A stretch of DNA of 64,000 nucleotides from the NCBI GenBank assembly GCA_964383845.1, contig CAYLIF010000006.1, positions 1-64,000 on the forward strand, in the 5' to 3' direction. How positions within the stretch are numbered: position 1 is the first letter of the stretch; each line of letters begins with the position of its first letter. Made by a program: the position numbers and the translations under genes. The notes under the pieces are model-generated. The model saw only the letters and a list, made by a program, of their open reading frames with translations, was not told where the DNA came from and did not search any database. The DNA comes from JAAZGD01 sp964383845. Lineage in GTDB: Bacteria > Bacillota > Clostridia > Peptostreptococcales > Anaerovoracaceae. Shown here one piece after another: positions 42,278 to 51,494 of this stretch.

Positions 42278-44104
42278 ATGAAGGAAAAAACGATTGAGGA
42301 GTATCAAGCGCAAAAGCAAAAAGACATGGAAAAGGCAGTAATTTTTTCCAACGAAATTCAAGCAAGTAAAGATCCCATGGTACGTTACAAAGATTCAAGG
42401 CCCATTATGGACCTCAAGCATATGATTGAGACCAGTGCTCAAATTTACAAAGATAGACCTGCTTTTTATGTGAAAAAAGAAAAGGGCGGTGAATACCAGC
42501 CAATAAGCTATCGTCAAATGATGGCAGATGTAAATGGACTAGGAACGGCACTTATTATAGGTGGTTTAAAAGGCAAAAATATTGGGATAATTGGTGAAAA
42601 CAGCTATATGTGGGCCATTACATATTTGGCCTCCGTATCAGGTGTAGGACTTGTGGTTCCTTTAGATAAAGAGCTATCAGACAAGGAACTTAAAAGGTTA
42701 GTTAAAGAAGCTGAGCTTAGCTGCGTTGTATTTGATAAAAAATTTGAAGATCTTTTTAAAGCTGTAAAAGCCGATCCTGAAAATGACCTAGAGGTTCTTA
42801 TTGGATTAGAAGCAGAAGAAAGCAATGAAGAAGTTTTTGCTTGGCGCGATCTTGTTGAAAAAGGTCGTAAAGCAGTTTCTGAAGGCAATAGGGATTTTAT
42901 GGAAGCTCAAATCGATAGTCAAGAGATGAGTATTTTACTTTTCACGTCAGGAACCACTGGAACAAGTAAAGCGGTTATGCTTTCTCACGAAAACATTTGC
43001 GTTGACTTAATGAGCCTGCCTACATTATTAGAGGTTAAGCCAGAAGATATCTTTTTTTCGATGTTGCCAATTCACCATACTTATGAGTGTACAGCAGGAT
43101 TCCTAATGCCATTATATAAAGGCGCGTCTATTGCTCACTGTGAAGGCTTAAAACATATCGTTAAAAACCTATCTGAGGCTAAGCCCACCATGTTCTTAAC
43201 GGTTCCTTTAGTAATAGACAATATGCATAAAAAGATTTGGCAAAATGCTAAAAAATCCGGCAAAGCAGAAACCCTAAGAAAAATGATGAACATTAATCGT
43301 AAAACCAAGAAAATTGGTATCGATATTTCAGGTATCTATAATAAGCAAATTATGGCTCTATTTGGTGGTAGACTTAGAATGTTGATATCCGGTGGTGCAG
43401 CTATTTCCCCCGAAGTTTTAGATGATATCAACGACTGGGGCGTCACTGCCCTTCAAGGCTATGGCCTTACTGAATGTGCACCTATGTGTGCCTTGAACCC
43501 AGATAAGAATGCAAAAAGCGATAGCTTAGGTTATGTTCCACCAGGCATGGAATTCAAGGTTCATGAAGTGGATCCTGAAACAGGAATAGGCGAGCTCTGT
43601 GTCAAAGGTGGGAATGTGATGCTAGGTTACTACAAAAACCCAGAAGCCACTGCAGAGGCAATTCAAGATGGTTGGTTCCATACAGGGGACTTAGGCTATC
43701 TTGATAAAGACGGATATGTTCATTTAACAGGAAGAAAAAAGAATGTTATTATAACTGCAAACGGGAAAAATATATATCCAGAAGAACTTGAATTTATGTT
43801 GATTGCTTGCGATATCATTTCAGAATCTATGATTTGGGGAATGAATGAACATGGAAAAGACACCTCTGTAATTGCGACCATAAGAATTGATGAAGAGGAG
43901 CTAGCAGAAAGAACTGGTGGAAAGACTATGGCTGACTTTACAGATGAAGAGCTAGAGGCAATGGTATGGGAAGAGGTTGACATAATAAATGAAGATCTTC
44001 CCATATGGAAAAAAATTAAAAAAGTTGTAATAAAACGAGAAGAGTTTGAAAAGACAACTGGTAAAAAAATTAAAAGATTCGTAGATGCAAATAAAAAAAG
44101 CTAG
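42278..44104 (+). CDS. AMP-dependent synthetase / long-chain acyl-CoA ligase (paralogue)
   Basis: This is a second ANL-superfamily ligase, 608 residues, clearly related to the one upstream. P-loop LLFTSGTTGTSKAVML near residue 221, GYGLTECAPM near 398, FHTGDLGYLDKDGYVHLTGR near 473 (in part HTGDLGYLDKDG), and the C-terminal FEKTTGKKIKRF. It has an N-terminal extension (TIEEYQAQKQKDMEKAV) not shared with its neighbour. The start at 42278 has AAAGGAGG 9 nt upstream; earlier in-frame codons overlap the previous gene. The acyl substrate is unknown; the tandem pair implies duplication and possibly different chain lengths. Confidence 0.87.
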   Translation: MKEKTIEEYQAQKQKDMEKAVIFSNEIQASKDPMVRYKDSRPIMDLKHMIETSAQIYKDRPAFYVKKEKGGEYQPISYRQMMADVNGLGTALIIGGLKGKNIGIIGENSYMWAITYLASVSGVGLVVPLDKELSDKELKRLVKEAELSCVVFDKKFEDLFKAVKADPENDLEVLIGLEAEESNEEVFAWRDLVEKGRKAVSEGNRDFMEAQIDSQEMSILLFTSGTTGTSKAVMLSHENICVDLMSLPTLLEVKPEDIFFSMLPIHHTYECTAGFLMPLYKGASIAHCEGLKHIVKNLSEAKPTMFLTVPLVIDNMHKKIWQNAKKSGKAETLRKMMNINRKTKKIGIDISGIYNKQIMALFGGRLRMLISGGAAISPEVLDDINDWGVTALQGYGLTECAPMCALNPDKNAKSDSLGYVPPGMEFKVHEVDPETGIGELCVKGGNVMLGYYKNPEATAEAIQDGWFHTGDLGYLDKDGYVHLTGRKKNVIITANGKNIYPEELEFMLIACDIISESMIWGMNEHGKDTSVIATIRIDEEELAERTGGKTMADFTDEELEAMVWEEVDIINEDLPIWKKIKKVVIKREEFEKTTGKKIKRFVDANKKS

Positions 44105-44127
44105 ACAAGCATTAAAAGGAGTAAAGC

Positions 44128-45216
44128 ATGGAAAGATACCCTCAAGTAGAAATAAACCTTACCAAGCTTAGAAACAATGTAGAACAAATAGTAAAAAGAG
44201 CCAAAGTCAAAAATATTGAAATTGCAGGAGTTATCAAAGGTTTCACAGGTATTCCTGAAGCCAGCATGGAGTTTCAACATGGGGGTTGCTCAATTCTAGC
44301 ATCTTCTAGATTAGAACAATTAAGAGGGGTAAAGGATTGTGGATGTAAATTACCACTTATGTTGATTCGTTTGCCAATGTTGTCAGAAATTGAAGAAGCT
44401 GTTGAACTAGCAGACTTAAGCCTTAATAGCGAAGGGGCAGTTTTGACAGCCTTAAACAAGGAAGCAGAAAGGCAAGGGAAAACCCATGGTATAATATTAA
44501 TGGCAGACTTAGGAGACCTTAGAGAAGGCTACTGGGATAAAGATGAATTGATAGCTACTGCCATAAAAATTGAAAACCAAATGAAGAACCTAGTCTTAGA
44601 AGGTGTAGGAACAAATCTTGGTTGCTATGGCTCAGTTAGCGCAACAAGTGAGAAACTTCAGGAACTGGTGGACATAGCAGAGAGAATAGAAGGAGAGATT
44701 GGCCGCAAACTTCGATACATTTCGGGAGGTGCTACAACATCTATTCCAAGGATTCTTGAGGATAATATGCCTTCTCGAATAAATATGCTTCGAATAGGAG
44801 AGGGTATCATATTAGCCAAAGACCTTAGAGATCTCTGGGGTTACGATATGAGCTATATGTACCAAGATGCCTTTATTTTAAGGGCAGAAATTATCGAGGT
44901 TAAAGATAAGCCGAGCTACCCTCAAGGGGAGATTATGTTTGATGCCTTTGGGAAAAAGCCTGAATACCAAGACAGGGGAATGCGGAAGAAGGCCTTGCTC
45001 GCAATTGGCAAAGTTGATTATGCTTTTCCTGATAGTATTTTCCCTCAAACAAAAGGGGTGGAAGTTTTAGGCGCCTCAAGTGACCACACAATACTAGACA
45101 TTGAAGAGGTAGAAGAAGCTATAAATGTTGGAGACATAATAACCTTCAACCTATGTTATGCCAGCATTGTTTATGTAACAAACTCTCCTAATGTAAGGAT
45201 TGTAATAAAAGCCTAA
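44128..45216 (+). CDS. orr: Ornithine/alanine racemase-family PLP enzyme
   Basis: This 362-residue fold-type III PLP protein begins YPQVEINLTKLRNNVEQIV, an alanine racemase N-terminal barrel pattern, with the PLP Lys in IAGVIKGFTG near residue 37. It has ADLGDLREGYW near 128, RYISGGATTSIPRI near 200 and RIGEGIILAKD near 225. The length and these motifs fit the ornithine racemase of amino-acid-fermenting clostridia better than alanine racemase, which has a distinct C-terminal domain with a catalytic Tyr. D-ornithine formation feeds the ornithine oxidative pathway there; no other genes of that pathway are in the window. AAAGGAG precedes the ATG, 23 nt after the ligase. Confidence 0.78.
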   Translation: MERYPQVEINLTKLRNNVEQIVKRAKVKNIEIAGVIKGFTGIPEASMEFQHGGCSILASSRLEQLRGVKDCGCKLPLMLIRLPMLSEIEEAVELADLSLNSEGAVLTALNKEAERQGKTHGIILMADLGDLREGYWDKDELIATAIKIENQMKNLVLEGVGTNLGCYGSVSATSEKLQELVDIAERIEGEIGRKLRYISGGATTSIPRILEDNMPSRINMLRIGEGIILAKDLRDLWGYDMSYMYQDAFILRAEIIEVKDKPSYPQGEIMFDAFGKKPEYQDRGMRKKALLAIGKVDYAFPDSIFPQTKGVEVLGASSDHTILDIEEVEEAINVGDIITFNLCYASIVYVTNSPNVRIVIKA

Positions 45217-45265
45217 ATAGATTTACAACTAAAATATAAACACAAAACAGAATTAGTGTAGGGCA

Positions 45266-45313
45266 AGAAAAAAGCAGAGCCTCTTTTTTAAGAAGGAAAT
45301 CTGCTTTTTTCTT
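45266..45313. terminator. Bidirectional terminator between orr and the DMT transporter
   Basis: AAAAAAGCAGA and TCTGCTTTTTT form an 11-bp stem with T-runs on both strands, enclosing an internal CCTC/GAAGG-like pairing. It ends the plus-strand ligase-orr unit and the minus-strand transporter gene. Confidence 0.8.
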
Positions 45314-45332
45314 GTGTAATTTTGCTGCTTTA

Positions 45333-46244
45333 TTATGAAAAAGTTGAAGGTACTTCAATTTTTCTGTTGAAGCTAAAACCACTAGGTAAAACTGCATATA
45401 GAATGCCAAAAATTACGAATATGCTTCCCAGCATAAACTGGAATGTTATTACTTCTCCCAGCATTAAAACTCCAAGAAATGTTGAAACCACGGGTTGTAC
45501 AGGCAAGAAAAGAGAACCTGTTCCAGCATCGAGAATTGCAAGACCTTTGTTCCAATACAGTAAGGCTGCTGCTGTACAGACCACCCCGATATAAAGAATC
45601 CAAAGCAGAGTCATAGGAGTTAAAGTAGCCCATTGAAAATTTGAAAAGGTTAATTCTATCATGGCAGTTGGTAGTGAAAAAATAAAGCCTATGGTCATGC
45701 TGTATATAGTTACGGATATAGGATCGTATTTGCAGCAAGCCTTTTTCATCATTATTGACCCAAAAGACCAGGCTGTTACAGAAGCCAAATTAATTAGGAT
45801 ACCCAAAAAATTGCCTGTTGTAATTCCACCAATTATGATAGCAGCTCCTAACACGGTTAGCAGAACAGACAAGACTTTTTTAAATGAAAGCCTTTCACCT
45901 AGCAAAGGAGCAGCCAGTAAAACCATGAAAATAGGATTAGTTGAGTTTAAAAGCGATGCCAAGGAAGCGTCACAGAGCTTTGTTCCAAGAAGCTGAAAAA
46001 TTACTGCAAGATAATAGGCAATACCACCGATATAGAGGATATACTTCCTGTCAGCTTTTTCAATATAGTCTAAAGTTTTATTCTTAAAAACAAAAAACAG
46101 AACAGCAAGTCCTATAAAATAGCGAGAGGCAAGAAGTAAAGTAACAGGTACTGTAAGCAAAACAAACTTGCCAGCTACATACAGGCTGCCCCATGCAACT
46201 ACTGCGAAAAGTATGTATAAATATCCTCGGTTTTTGGTGGACAT
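45333..46244 (-). CDS. EamA/DMT-family transporter
   Basis: This is a 303-residue membrane protein with ten predicted hydrophobic helices and two EamA repeats, the first starting at GYLYILFAVVAWGSLYVAGK and the second near residue 150 (NLASVTAWSFGSIMMKKAC). The conserved RYFIGLAVLF and FKKVLSVLLTVLGAAII stretches are typical. DMT proteins export or import small metabolites such as amino acids. AGGAG precedes the ATG. It is divergent from a LysR regulator, 123 bp away, which is likely its controller. Confidence 0.85.
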   Translation of the reverse strand: MSTKNRGYLYILFAVVAWGSLYVAGKFVLLTVPVTLLLASRYFIGLAVLFFVFKNKTLDYIEKADRKYILYIGGIAYYLAVIFQLLGTKLCDASLASLLNSTNPIFMVLLAAPLLGERLSFKKVLSVLLTVLGAAIIIGGITTGNFLGILINLASVTAWSFGSIMMKKACCKYDPISVTIYSMTIGFIFSLPTAMIELTFSNFQWATLTPMTLLWILYIGVVCTAAALLYWNKGLAILDAGTGSLFLPVQPVVSTFLGVLMLGEVITFQFMLGSIFVIFGILYAVLPSGFSFNRKIEVPSTFS

Positions 46245-46367
46245 AATAGTTGTTTCTCCTATAATGTTATATTTGTTGACTAGATTATATACTTTGATGT
46301 ATCATTAGTAAAACGACAAAACAACATCAAATACATGAATTTAGTTCATGCCATGGAGGGGCTTATG
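46245..46367. promoter_or_regulatory. Divergent control region between DMT transporter and LysR regulator
   Basis: The 123-bp gap is AT-rich and should hold both promoters and the regulator's operator. I see the sequence ATATACTTTGATGTATCATTAG but no inverted repeat clear enough to name an operator. The regulator's ribosome site GGAGGGG is at 46354-46361. Confidence 0.35.
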
Positions 46368-47243
46368 GATGTACGTAAAATGCAGGTTTATTTAAGAGGC
46401 GTAGATCTTGGAAATCTTACGAAAGCAGGGGAAGAACTAGGGTACAGCCAATCTGGAGTATCACACATGATGAAAAGTTTAGAGGAAGAAGTGGGCTTTT
46501 CCCTACTTGTAAGAAGGCGTCAAGGTGTAGTGCCTACATCTGCGGGTGAAAAATTGATACCCGCTATAAGAGAATTAGTGCAAAGCAATGAAAAGTTAGA
46601 GCAACTAATATCGGGAATTAGAGGCCTTCAAACGGGTACACTTAACGTAGGATCCTTCTCTAGTATTTCCTTTCATTGGTTGCCACGTATGCTAAAAGAG
46701 TTTCAACTTGCATACCCCGGTGTAACACTAAACCTGATGGAAGGGGGAGAAGATGAAATCGAGGAGATGTTAAAAACAGGCGAAATAGACATGGCTTTTT
46801 TTTCGAGACAACCGGAACATACTTTCGACTGGATTCATTTAACTATAGATCCGCTGATGGCCGTTTTACCTAAAGGACACCCTCGAAGTGGGGAAAAGAA
46901 TTTTCCCATTAAAGCTTTTGAAGAAGAACCTTTTGTAATAACTGCTATGGGATTTGATTACGATATCAATAGAACTATTACCAAGAATAATATTAACCCG
47001 GAAATCAACTTTTCATGTATGGATGATCTTACCGTAATTTCTATGGTTGCAAATGGCCTTGGGCTTTCCATTCTCCCAGAATTAGTACTAAATGGACATG
47101 AGGACAAGGTTGATAGGTTGCACTTGGACCCACCAGCAAACCGGAATTTGGGAATTGCTGTTTTCTCATTTAAAACAATTTCTCCAGCAGCAAAGGGATT
47201 TATTGAAATCGCCAAGAAAACTTGGGGTGAAGACAAAGGGTAA
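46368..47243 (+). CDS. LysR-family transcriptional regulator
   Basis: An N-terminal winged helix (MQVYLRGVDLGNLTKAGEEL, then GYSQSGVSHMMKSLEEEVGF) is followed by RRRQGVVPTSAGEKLIP, the standard LysR opening. The periplasmic-binding-like effector domain starts near residue 85 (GTLNVGSFSSISFHWLPRML). With 291 residues it has the usual length. I start at the ATG at 46368 with GGAGGGG close upstream; an in-frame ATG at 46335 has no ribosome site. The divergent DMT transporter is the probable target; the effector is unknown. Confidence 0.87.
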   Translation, partial: DVRKMQVYLRGVDLGNLTKAGEELGYSQSGVSHMMKSLEEEVGFSLLVRRRQGVVPTSAGEKLIPAIRELVQSNEKLEQLISGIRGLQTGTLNVGSFSSISFHWLPRMLKEFQLAYPGVTLNLMEGGEDEIEEMLKTGEIDMAFFSRQPEHTFDWIHLTIDPLMAVLPKGHPRSGEKNFPIKAFEEEPFVITAMGFDYDINRTITKNNINPEINFSCMDDLTVISMVANGLGLSILPELVLNGHEDKVDRLHLDPPANRNLGIAVFSFKTISPAAKGFIEIAKKTWGEDKG

Positions 47244-47291
47244 ATGACTTGCAAATGAAGGGTTTAGGCCTTTGATAACCGGTGGTTTAAA

Positions 47292-47320
47292 TTGACAAAC
47301 TGACCTTTATACATTATAAT
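47292..47320 (+). promoter_or_regulatory. Consensus promoter of greA
   Basis: TTGACA at 47292-47297, a 17-nt spacer and TATAAT at 47315-47320 match the sigma-A consensus perfectly. The start would be near 47327, leaving an untranslated leader of about 90 nt that contains only a small CACTT/AAGTG hairpin. Confidence 0.9.
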
Positions 47321-47418
47321 ATTTCGATATGACATACATCAATTCCACTTTTTCAAGTGAAAACAAATAACTAGCAGTAAATTATTTCTATAAATATAGT
47401 ATACAAGGAGACAAGGAA

Positions 47419-47997
47419 ATGGCAGAGGAAATTCTACTAACCCCAGAAGGATATGATAAGGTTGTTAATGAGCATGAAGAACTGGTAGCTGTAAAGCGTC
47501 AAGAAATAGCTGAAAGAATTAAAGAGGCGATTTCATATGGGGATATTTCAGAGAATGCGGAGTATGACTCAGCCAAAAATGAACAGGCTGAATTGGAAGA
47601 GCGAATTCTTAAGCTTGAATATATGCTGCGAATGGCTAAAATTATAGATGACAAACATATTTCTGATGACTTGGTAAATGTGGGCTTAATTGTTACTGTA
47701 AAAGAAGTCGGCGGTAAGGATAAAAGCGTAAAGGGAGAGCAAGAATACATTATCGTGGGCTCTACTGAAGCGGATCCTTTTGAAGGCAAGATTTCCAATG
47801 AGTCACCTATTGGTAAAGCCCTGCTATACAAAAAGAAAGGTGATACTGTAGAAGTAACTGTTCCAAATGGTAATATAAAAATCAAAGTGGTGGACATTAG
47901 AAAACAAGAAGAGTCTAGAGATGCCAAAGCCACAAAAGAATCTAAGAAAAATGCGAATTCCACAAAAAGAGTTACTTCAGCAGAAAAAGATAATTAG
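47419..47997 (+). CDS. greA: Transcription elongation factor GreA
   Basis: This protein rescues backtracked RNA polymerase. The N-terminal coiled coil (residues ~5-75, with EAISYGDISENAEYDSAKNEQ) and the C-terminal FKBP-like domain (VGSTEADPFEGKISNESPIGKALL near 109, in parts) are complete. At 192 residues it is about 35 longer than usual because of a Lys/Ser/Asn-rich tail (KEESRDAKATKESKK region). The tail is a plausible variable extension. ACAAGGAG precedes the ATG. lysS follows 31 nt later. Confidence 0.92.
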   Translation: MAEEILLTPEGYDKVVNEHEELVAVKRQEIAERIKEAISYGDISENAEYDSAKNEQAELEERILKLEYMLRMAKIIDDKHISDDLVNVGLIVTVKEVGGKDKSVKGEQEYIIVGSTEADPFEGKISNESPIGKALLYKKKGDTVEVTVPNGNIKIKVVDIRKQEESRDAKATKESKKNANSTKRVTSAEKDN

Positions 47998-48028
47998 TAT
48001 TATTGATAAGAAAAACAAGAGGTGCAAA

Positions 48029-49573
48029 ATGTCTGACGAAATAAAGCAAGATAATTTGGATTTAGAAGAGGTTGAGGAAGAGATTTCGGAAGAAAAAATA
48101 ACCGAGCAGAGAATGATTAGAAGAGAAAAACTGCAAACTCTTCAAAAGATGGGACGAAATCCTTTTTTAATTGAGTCATGGAATGTTGATAACCATAGCT
48201 TAAAGATTAAAGAAAACTTTGAAACAATGGAAGGCAGCCGAGTTAGTGTTGCTGGTCGTATTATGGCTTTTCGACATATGGGCAAAGCTTCTTTTATTGA
48301 CATACAAGATAAAAGCGGTAGAATTCAGTGCTACGTTAGACAGGATATAATAACACCTGAAGAATACGAAATTTTCATTACCTATGATATTGGAGATATA
48401 GTAGGAATTGAAGGAGAAGTCTTTAAGACCAGACACGGAGAGGTTTCCGTGAAGGTTCAGCGTATAGTTCTTTTATCAAAATCACTTCAGGTACTTCCCA
48501 ACAAGTTCAAAGGCCTTAAAGACCAAGACCTCCGTTATAGACAACGATATGTAGATTTAATAATGAACCCTGAGGTTCGAGAGACATTTTCTAATCGATC
48601 TAAGATAATTCATGAAGTTAAAAGAGTGCTAGAGGAAGAGTATGATTTCCTTGAAGTGGACACTCCTATCCTAACCACTATTGCTGGAGGGGCAAATGCA
48701 AGACCATTCGACACACATCACAACACACTAGACCTGGATATGAAACTTAGGATATCGAATGAGTTGTATTTAAAGCGACTAATCGTAGGGGGCTTAGATA
48801 GAGTTTACGAAATGGGCAAAATGTTCCGAAACGAAGGAATGGATAGGAATCATAATCCGGAGTTTACGTCTATGGAATGCTATATGGCCTATGGAGATAT
48901 GGATAGTGTTATTGACGTAACAGAACAGGTTGTGTCAAAAGCTGCCTTAGCAGCAACAGGCTCTATGATAATAGAGTATCAAGGTAAAACATTTGACCTT
49001 ACTCCTCCTTGGAGAAAGCTAAATATGGAAGACGCTGTTAAGGAAATTACGGGAGCAGATTTTTCTAAAATTGAAACCGACGAAGAAGCTAGAGCAGCAG
49101 CAATTAAAGCAGGTATGAAAGCAGAGGATGTAAAGAACGCATCTAGAGGACTGCTAATTGCAGAGCTTTTTGAAAATTTCTGTGAAGAAGTACCAGGCTA
49201 CTTAGATGGTCCTGTATTTGTAGTTGGTCATCCAGTAGAGGTATCGCCTCTTGCTAAAAGAGATCCAGTAGATCCTCGAATTACAAGAAGATTTGAAGCT
49301 TACATAAATTGTTGGGAAATTGCAAATGCATTCTCAGAGCTTAATGACCCCATAGATCAGTATCAAAGATTCAAGGAGCAGCAAGCTGATCTTGATGCTG
49401 GAGATGATGAAGCGCATCCAATGGATGAAGACTTTGTTAATGCTCTAGAAGTTGGACTCCCGCCTACTGGAGGTTTGGGAATAGGTATTGATAGGGTTAT
49501 CATGTTAATTACAGATTCACCGTCTATTCGTGATATTATACTATTTCCAACTATGAAGCCAATAGACAGATAA
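48029..49573 (+). CDS. lysS: Lysyl-tRNA synthetase (class II)
   Basis: This enzyme charges tRNA-Lys. The N-terminal OB-fold anticodon-binding domain (VSVAGRIMAFRHMGKASFIDIQD region) is followed by the class II core: motif 1 around EVDTPILTTIAGGANARPF near residue 208, motif 2 FRNEGMDRNHNPEFTSMECY near 264, and motif 3 GLPPTGGLGIGIDRVIML near 477. I start at the ATG at 48029, with AAGAGGTG upstream; in-frame codons from 47921 overlap greA. The 514-residue form has an acidic N-terminal extension (LEEVEEEISEEK). Confidence 0.95.
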   Translation: MSDEIKQDNLDLEEVEEEISEEKITEQRMIRREKLQTLQKMGRNPFLIESWNVDNHSLKIKENFETMEGSRVSVAGRIMAFRHMGKASFIDIQDKSGRIQCYVRQDIITPEEYEIFITYDIGDIVGIEGEVFKTRHGEVSVKVQRIVLLSKSLQVLPNKFKGLKDQDLRYRQRYVDLIMNPEVRETFSNRSKIIHEVKRVLEEEYDFLEVDTPILTTIAGGANARPFDTHHNTLDLDMKLRISNELYLKRLIVGGLDRVYEMGKMFRNEGMDRNHNPEFTSMECYMAYGDMDSVIDVTEQVVSKAALAATGSMIIEYQGKTFDLTPPWRKLNMEDAVKEITGADFSKIETDEEARAAAIKAGMKAEDVKNASRGLLIAELFENFCEEVPGYLDGPVFVVGHPVEVSPLAKRDPVDPRITRRFEAYINCWEIANAFSELNDPIDQYQRFKEQQADLDAGDDEAHPMDEDFVNALEVGLPPTGGLGIGIDRVIMLITDSPSIRDIILFPTMKPIDR

Positions 49574-49646
49574 TTGCGAGACCTTATAAAGCACAAGAAA
49601 GATTAATTGAAAGACAAATACGAAAACATATATGAAGGAGCATTTG

Positions 49647-51041
49647 ATGAAAGAAGTAGAGCTAAAAGAGTTATTTGCTAATCCCCAAGAATTCTTGGAT
49701 GACGAAGTGGTTATTAAGGGATGGGTTAGAACCAACAGAGATTCTAATCGTCTGGGTTTTATTGAACTAAATGATGGCACCACCTTTAAATCTGTTCAAA
49801 TTGTTTATGAAAAAGGAACACTAGAAAACTTTGACGAAATCTCAAAGGTACCTATCGCTGCAGCTTTAAAAGTTGTTGGTAATCTTATAATGACTCCAGA
49901 TGCCAAACAGGCTTTTGAAATCAATGCCAAAGATGTTGCTATAGAAGCTGGGGCAGATTCTGATTATCCCCTTCAAAAAAAACGTCACTCGCTGGAATTC
50001 TTAAGAGAAATCGCACATCTGAGACCTCGTAGCAATACTTTTTCTGCGGTTTTTAGAGTTCGTTCCATGCTATCTTTTGCAATTCATAAATATTTCCAAG
50101 AAAATGGATTTGTTTATGTACATACCCCCATAATAACTGGAAATGACTGTGAAGGCGCTGGAGAAATGTTCCGTATTACCACCTTGGACCCAACAAATCC
50201 CCCTCTAACAGAGAGCGGAGGGATTGATCACAGCGAAGACTTTTTCGGCAAAGAAACTAATCTCACAGTATCGGGGCAGCTAGAAGGCGAAGCCTTTGCT
50301 TTGGCATTTCGTAAAATATATACCTTTGGTCCTACATTTAGAGCTGAAAACTCAAACACGGCAAGACATGCCTCGGAATTTTGGATGGTAGAACCGGAGA
50401 TTGCTTTTGCTGACCTTGAGGCAAATATGCAGATGGGAGAAAGTCTTATTAAGTACATCATTCAGTACATTTTGAATAACGCGCCAGACGAAATGGAGTT
50501 CTTTAATAATTTTGTCGACAAAGGCTTGATAGATCGCTTAGAGAGCATCGTAAATGCTGAATTTGGTAGGATAACATATACGGAAGCTGTAGAAATACTA
50601 ATGAAATCAGGCAAAAAATTCCAATTTCCTGTTGAATGGGGTATTGATTTACAGACAGAACATGAGCGATATTTGACTGAAGAGGTATTTAAACGTCCAC
50701 TTTTTGTGACGGATTATCCAAAAGACATAAAAGCTTTTTACATGAGAATGAATGATGATGGAAAAACCGTGGCAGCTTGTGATTTACTTGTACCAGGCGT
50801 GGGAGAAATCATTGGTGGATCTCAAAGAGAAGAAAGATACGATGTTCTTTTAGAAAGAATGAAAGCCATGGGAATCAACCCAGAAGAATATAAATGGTAT
50901 TTAGATATTAGGAAGTATGGTGGGGTTAAGCACGCAGGCTTCGGACTAGGCTTTGAAAGAATCCTAATGTATATAACTGGTATAAGCAATATAAGAGATG
51001 TACTACCATTCCCAAGAACCCCAAAATCCGCAGAGTTTTAA
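49647..51041 (+). CDS. asnS: Asparaginyl-tRNA synthetase
   Basis: This class IIb synthetase has the N-terminal anticodon-binding OB fold (VVIKGWVRTNRDSNRLGFIE). It is followed by AHLRPRSNTFSAVFRVRS, VHTPIITGNDCEGAGEMF, motif 2 YTFGPTFRAENSNTARHASEF (in part FRAENSNTARHASE), and motif 3 GGVKHAGFGLGFERILMY. The ENSNTxRH pattern and the long GEMFRITTLD insertion point to AsnRS rather than AspRS. The start at 49647 has GAAGGAG 7 nt upstream; an ATG at 49632 overlaps that site and is less likely. Confidence 0.94.
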   Translation: MKEVELKELFANPQEFLDDEVVIKGWVRTNRDSNRLGFIELNDGTTFKSVQIVYEKGTLENFDEISKVPIAAALKVVGNLIMTPDAKQAFEINAKDVAIEAGADSDYPLQKKRHSLEFLREIAHLRPRSNTFSAVFRVRSMLSFAIHKYFQENGFVYVHTPIITGNDCEGAGEMFRITTLDPTNPPLTESGGIDHSEDFFGKETNLTVSGQLEGEAFALAFRKIYTFGPTFRAENSNTARHASEFWMVEPEIAFADLEANMQMGESLIKYIIQYILNNAPDEMEFFNNFVDKGLIDRLESIVNAEFGRITYTEAVEILMKSGKKFQFPVEWGIDLQTEHERYLTEEVFKRPLFVTDYPKDIKAFYMRMNDDGKTVAACDLLVPGVGEIIGGSQREERYDVLLERMKAMGINPEEYKWYLDIRKYGGVKHAGFGLGFERILMYITGISNIRDVLPFPRTPKSAEF

Positions 51042-51059
51042 TGAAACATAAGGCGATTT

Positions 51060-51494
51060 ATGAAAAAGTTTTTCACAGCGATTAAAGATGGCACTATTAA
51101 GGGATTAAAAACAGGAGTCTTTCTTTTAAAGATTATGATTCCTGTTTATTTAGTTGTTGTTTTAATTAAATATTCACCTATTATGCCCTGGTTGCAAAAA
51201 CTTTTTACTCCTGCTATGGGCTTATTCAAACTTCCGGGAGACGCTGTAGTTCCCATTATAACCGGAGTCTTTACCGACGAATACGGAGTAGTAGCAGCCA
51301 TGAGCGGTTTCGATTTTACAGCTGCTGGAATTACCACAATAGCTATGATCTCTTTGACATTCCATTCTATTCCTGTTGAAAGCGCCATTGCTCAAAAAAT
51401 TGGATTTCCGGCCTTGCCCTTTGCCATATTCCGACTGGTTTCTGCGGTACTTATAGGGCTGTTAATTGGCTGGTTGGGAGGTGTTTTTTTGTAA
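51060..51494 (+). CDS. Gate-domain (nucleoside recognition) membrane protein, first of a pair
   Basis: This 144-residue membrane protein has about four hydrophobic helices. It matches the Gate/nucleoside-recognition domain also found in SpmA/SpmB and FeoB: GDAVVPIITGVFTDEYGVVAAMS near residue 60 (in part VVPIITGVFTDEYG). Its role is unknown. The ATG lies 18 nt after asnS, with AAGGCG as a weak ribosome site, and the gene overlaps its partner by 1 nt (TAATG). Two tandem Gate proteins suggest a heteromeric channel or transporter. Confidence 0.75.
   Translation: MKKFFTAIKDGTIKGLKTGVFLLKIMIPVYLVVVLIKYSPIMPWLQKLFTPAMGLFKLPGDAVVPIITGVFTDEYGVVAAMSGFDFTAAGITTIAMISLTFHSIPVESAIAQKIGFPALPFAIFRLVSAVLIGLLIGWLGGVFL

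Noticed and set aside
47499..47963. A 154-codon open frame opposite greA
   Set aside because: Antisense to a well-supported gene, with Ser-rich composition from reversed coding sequence and no start signal.
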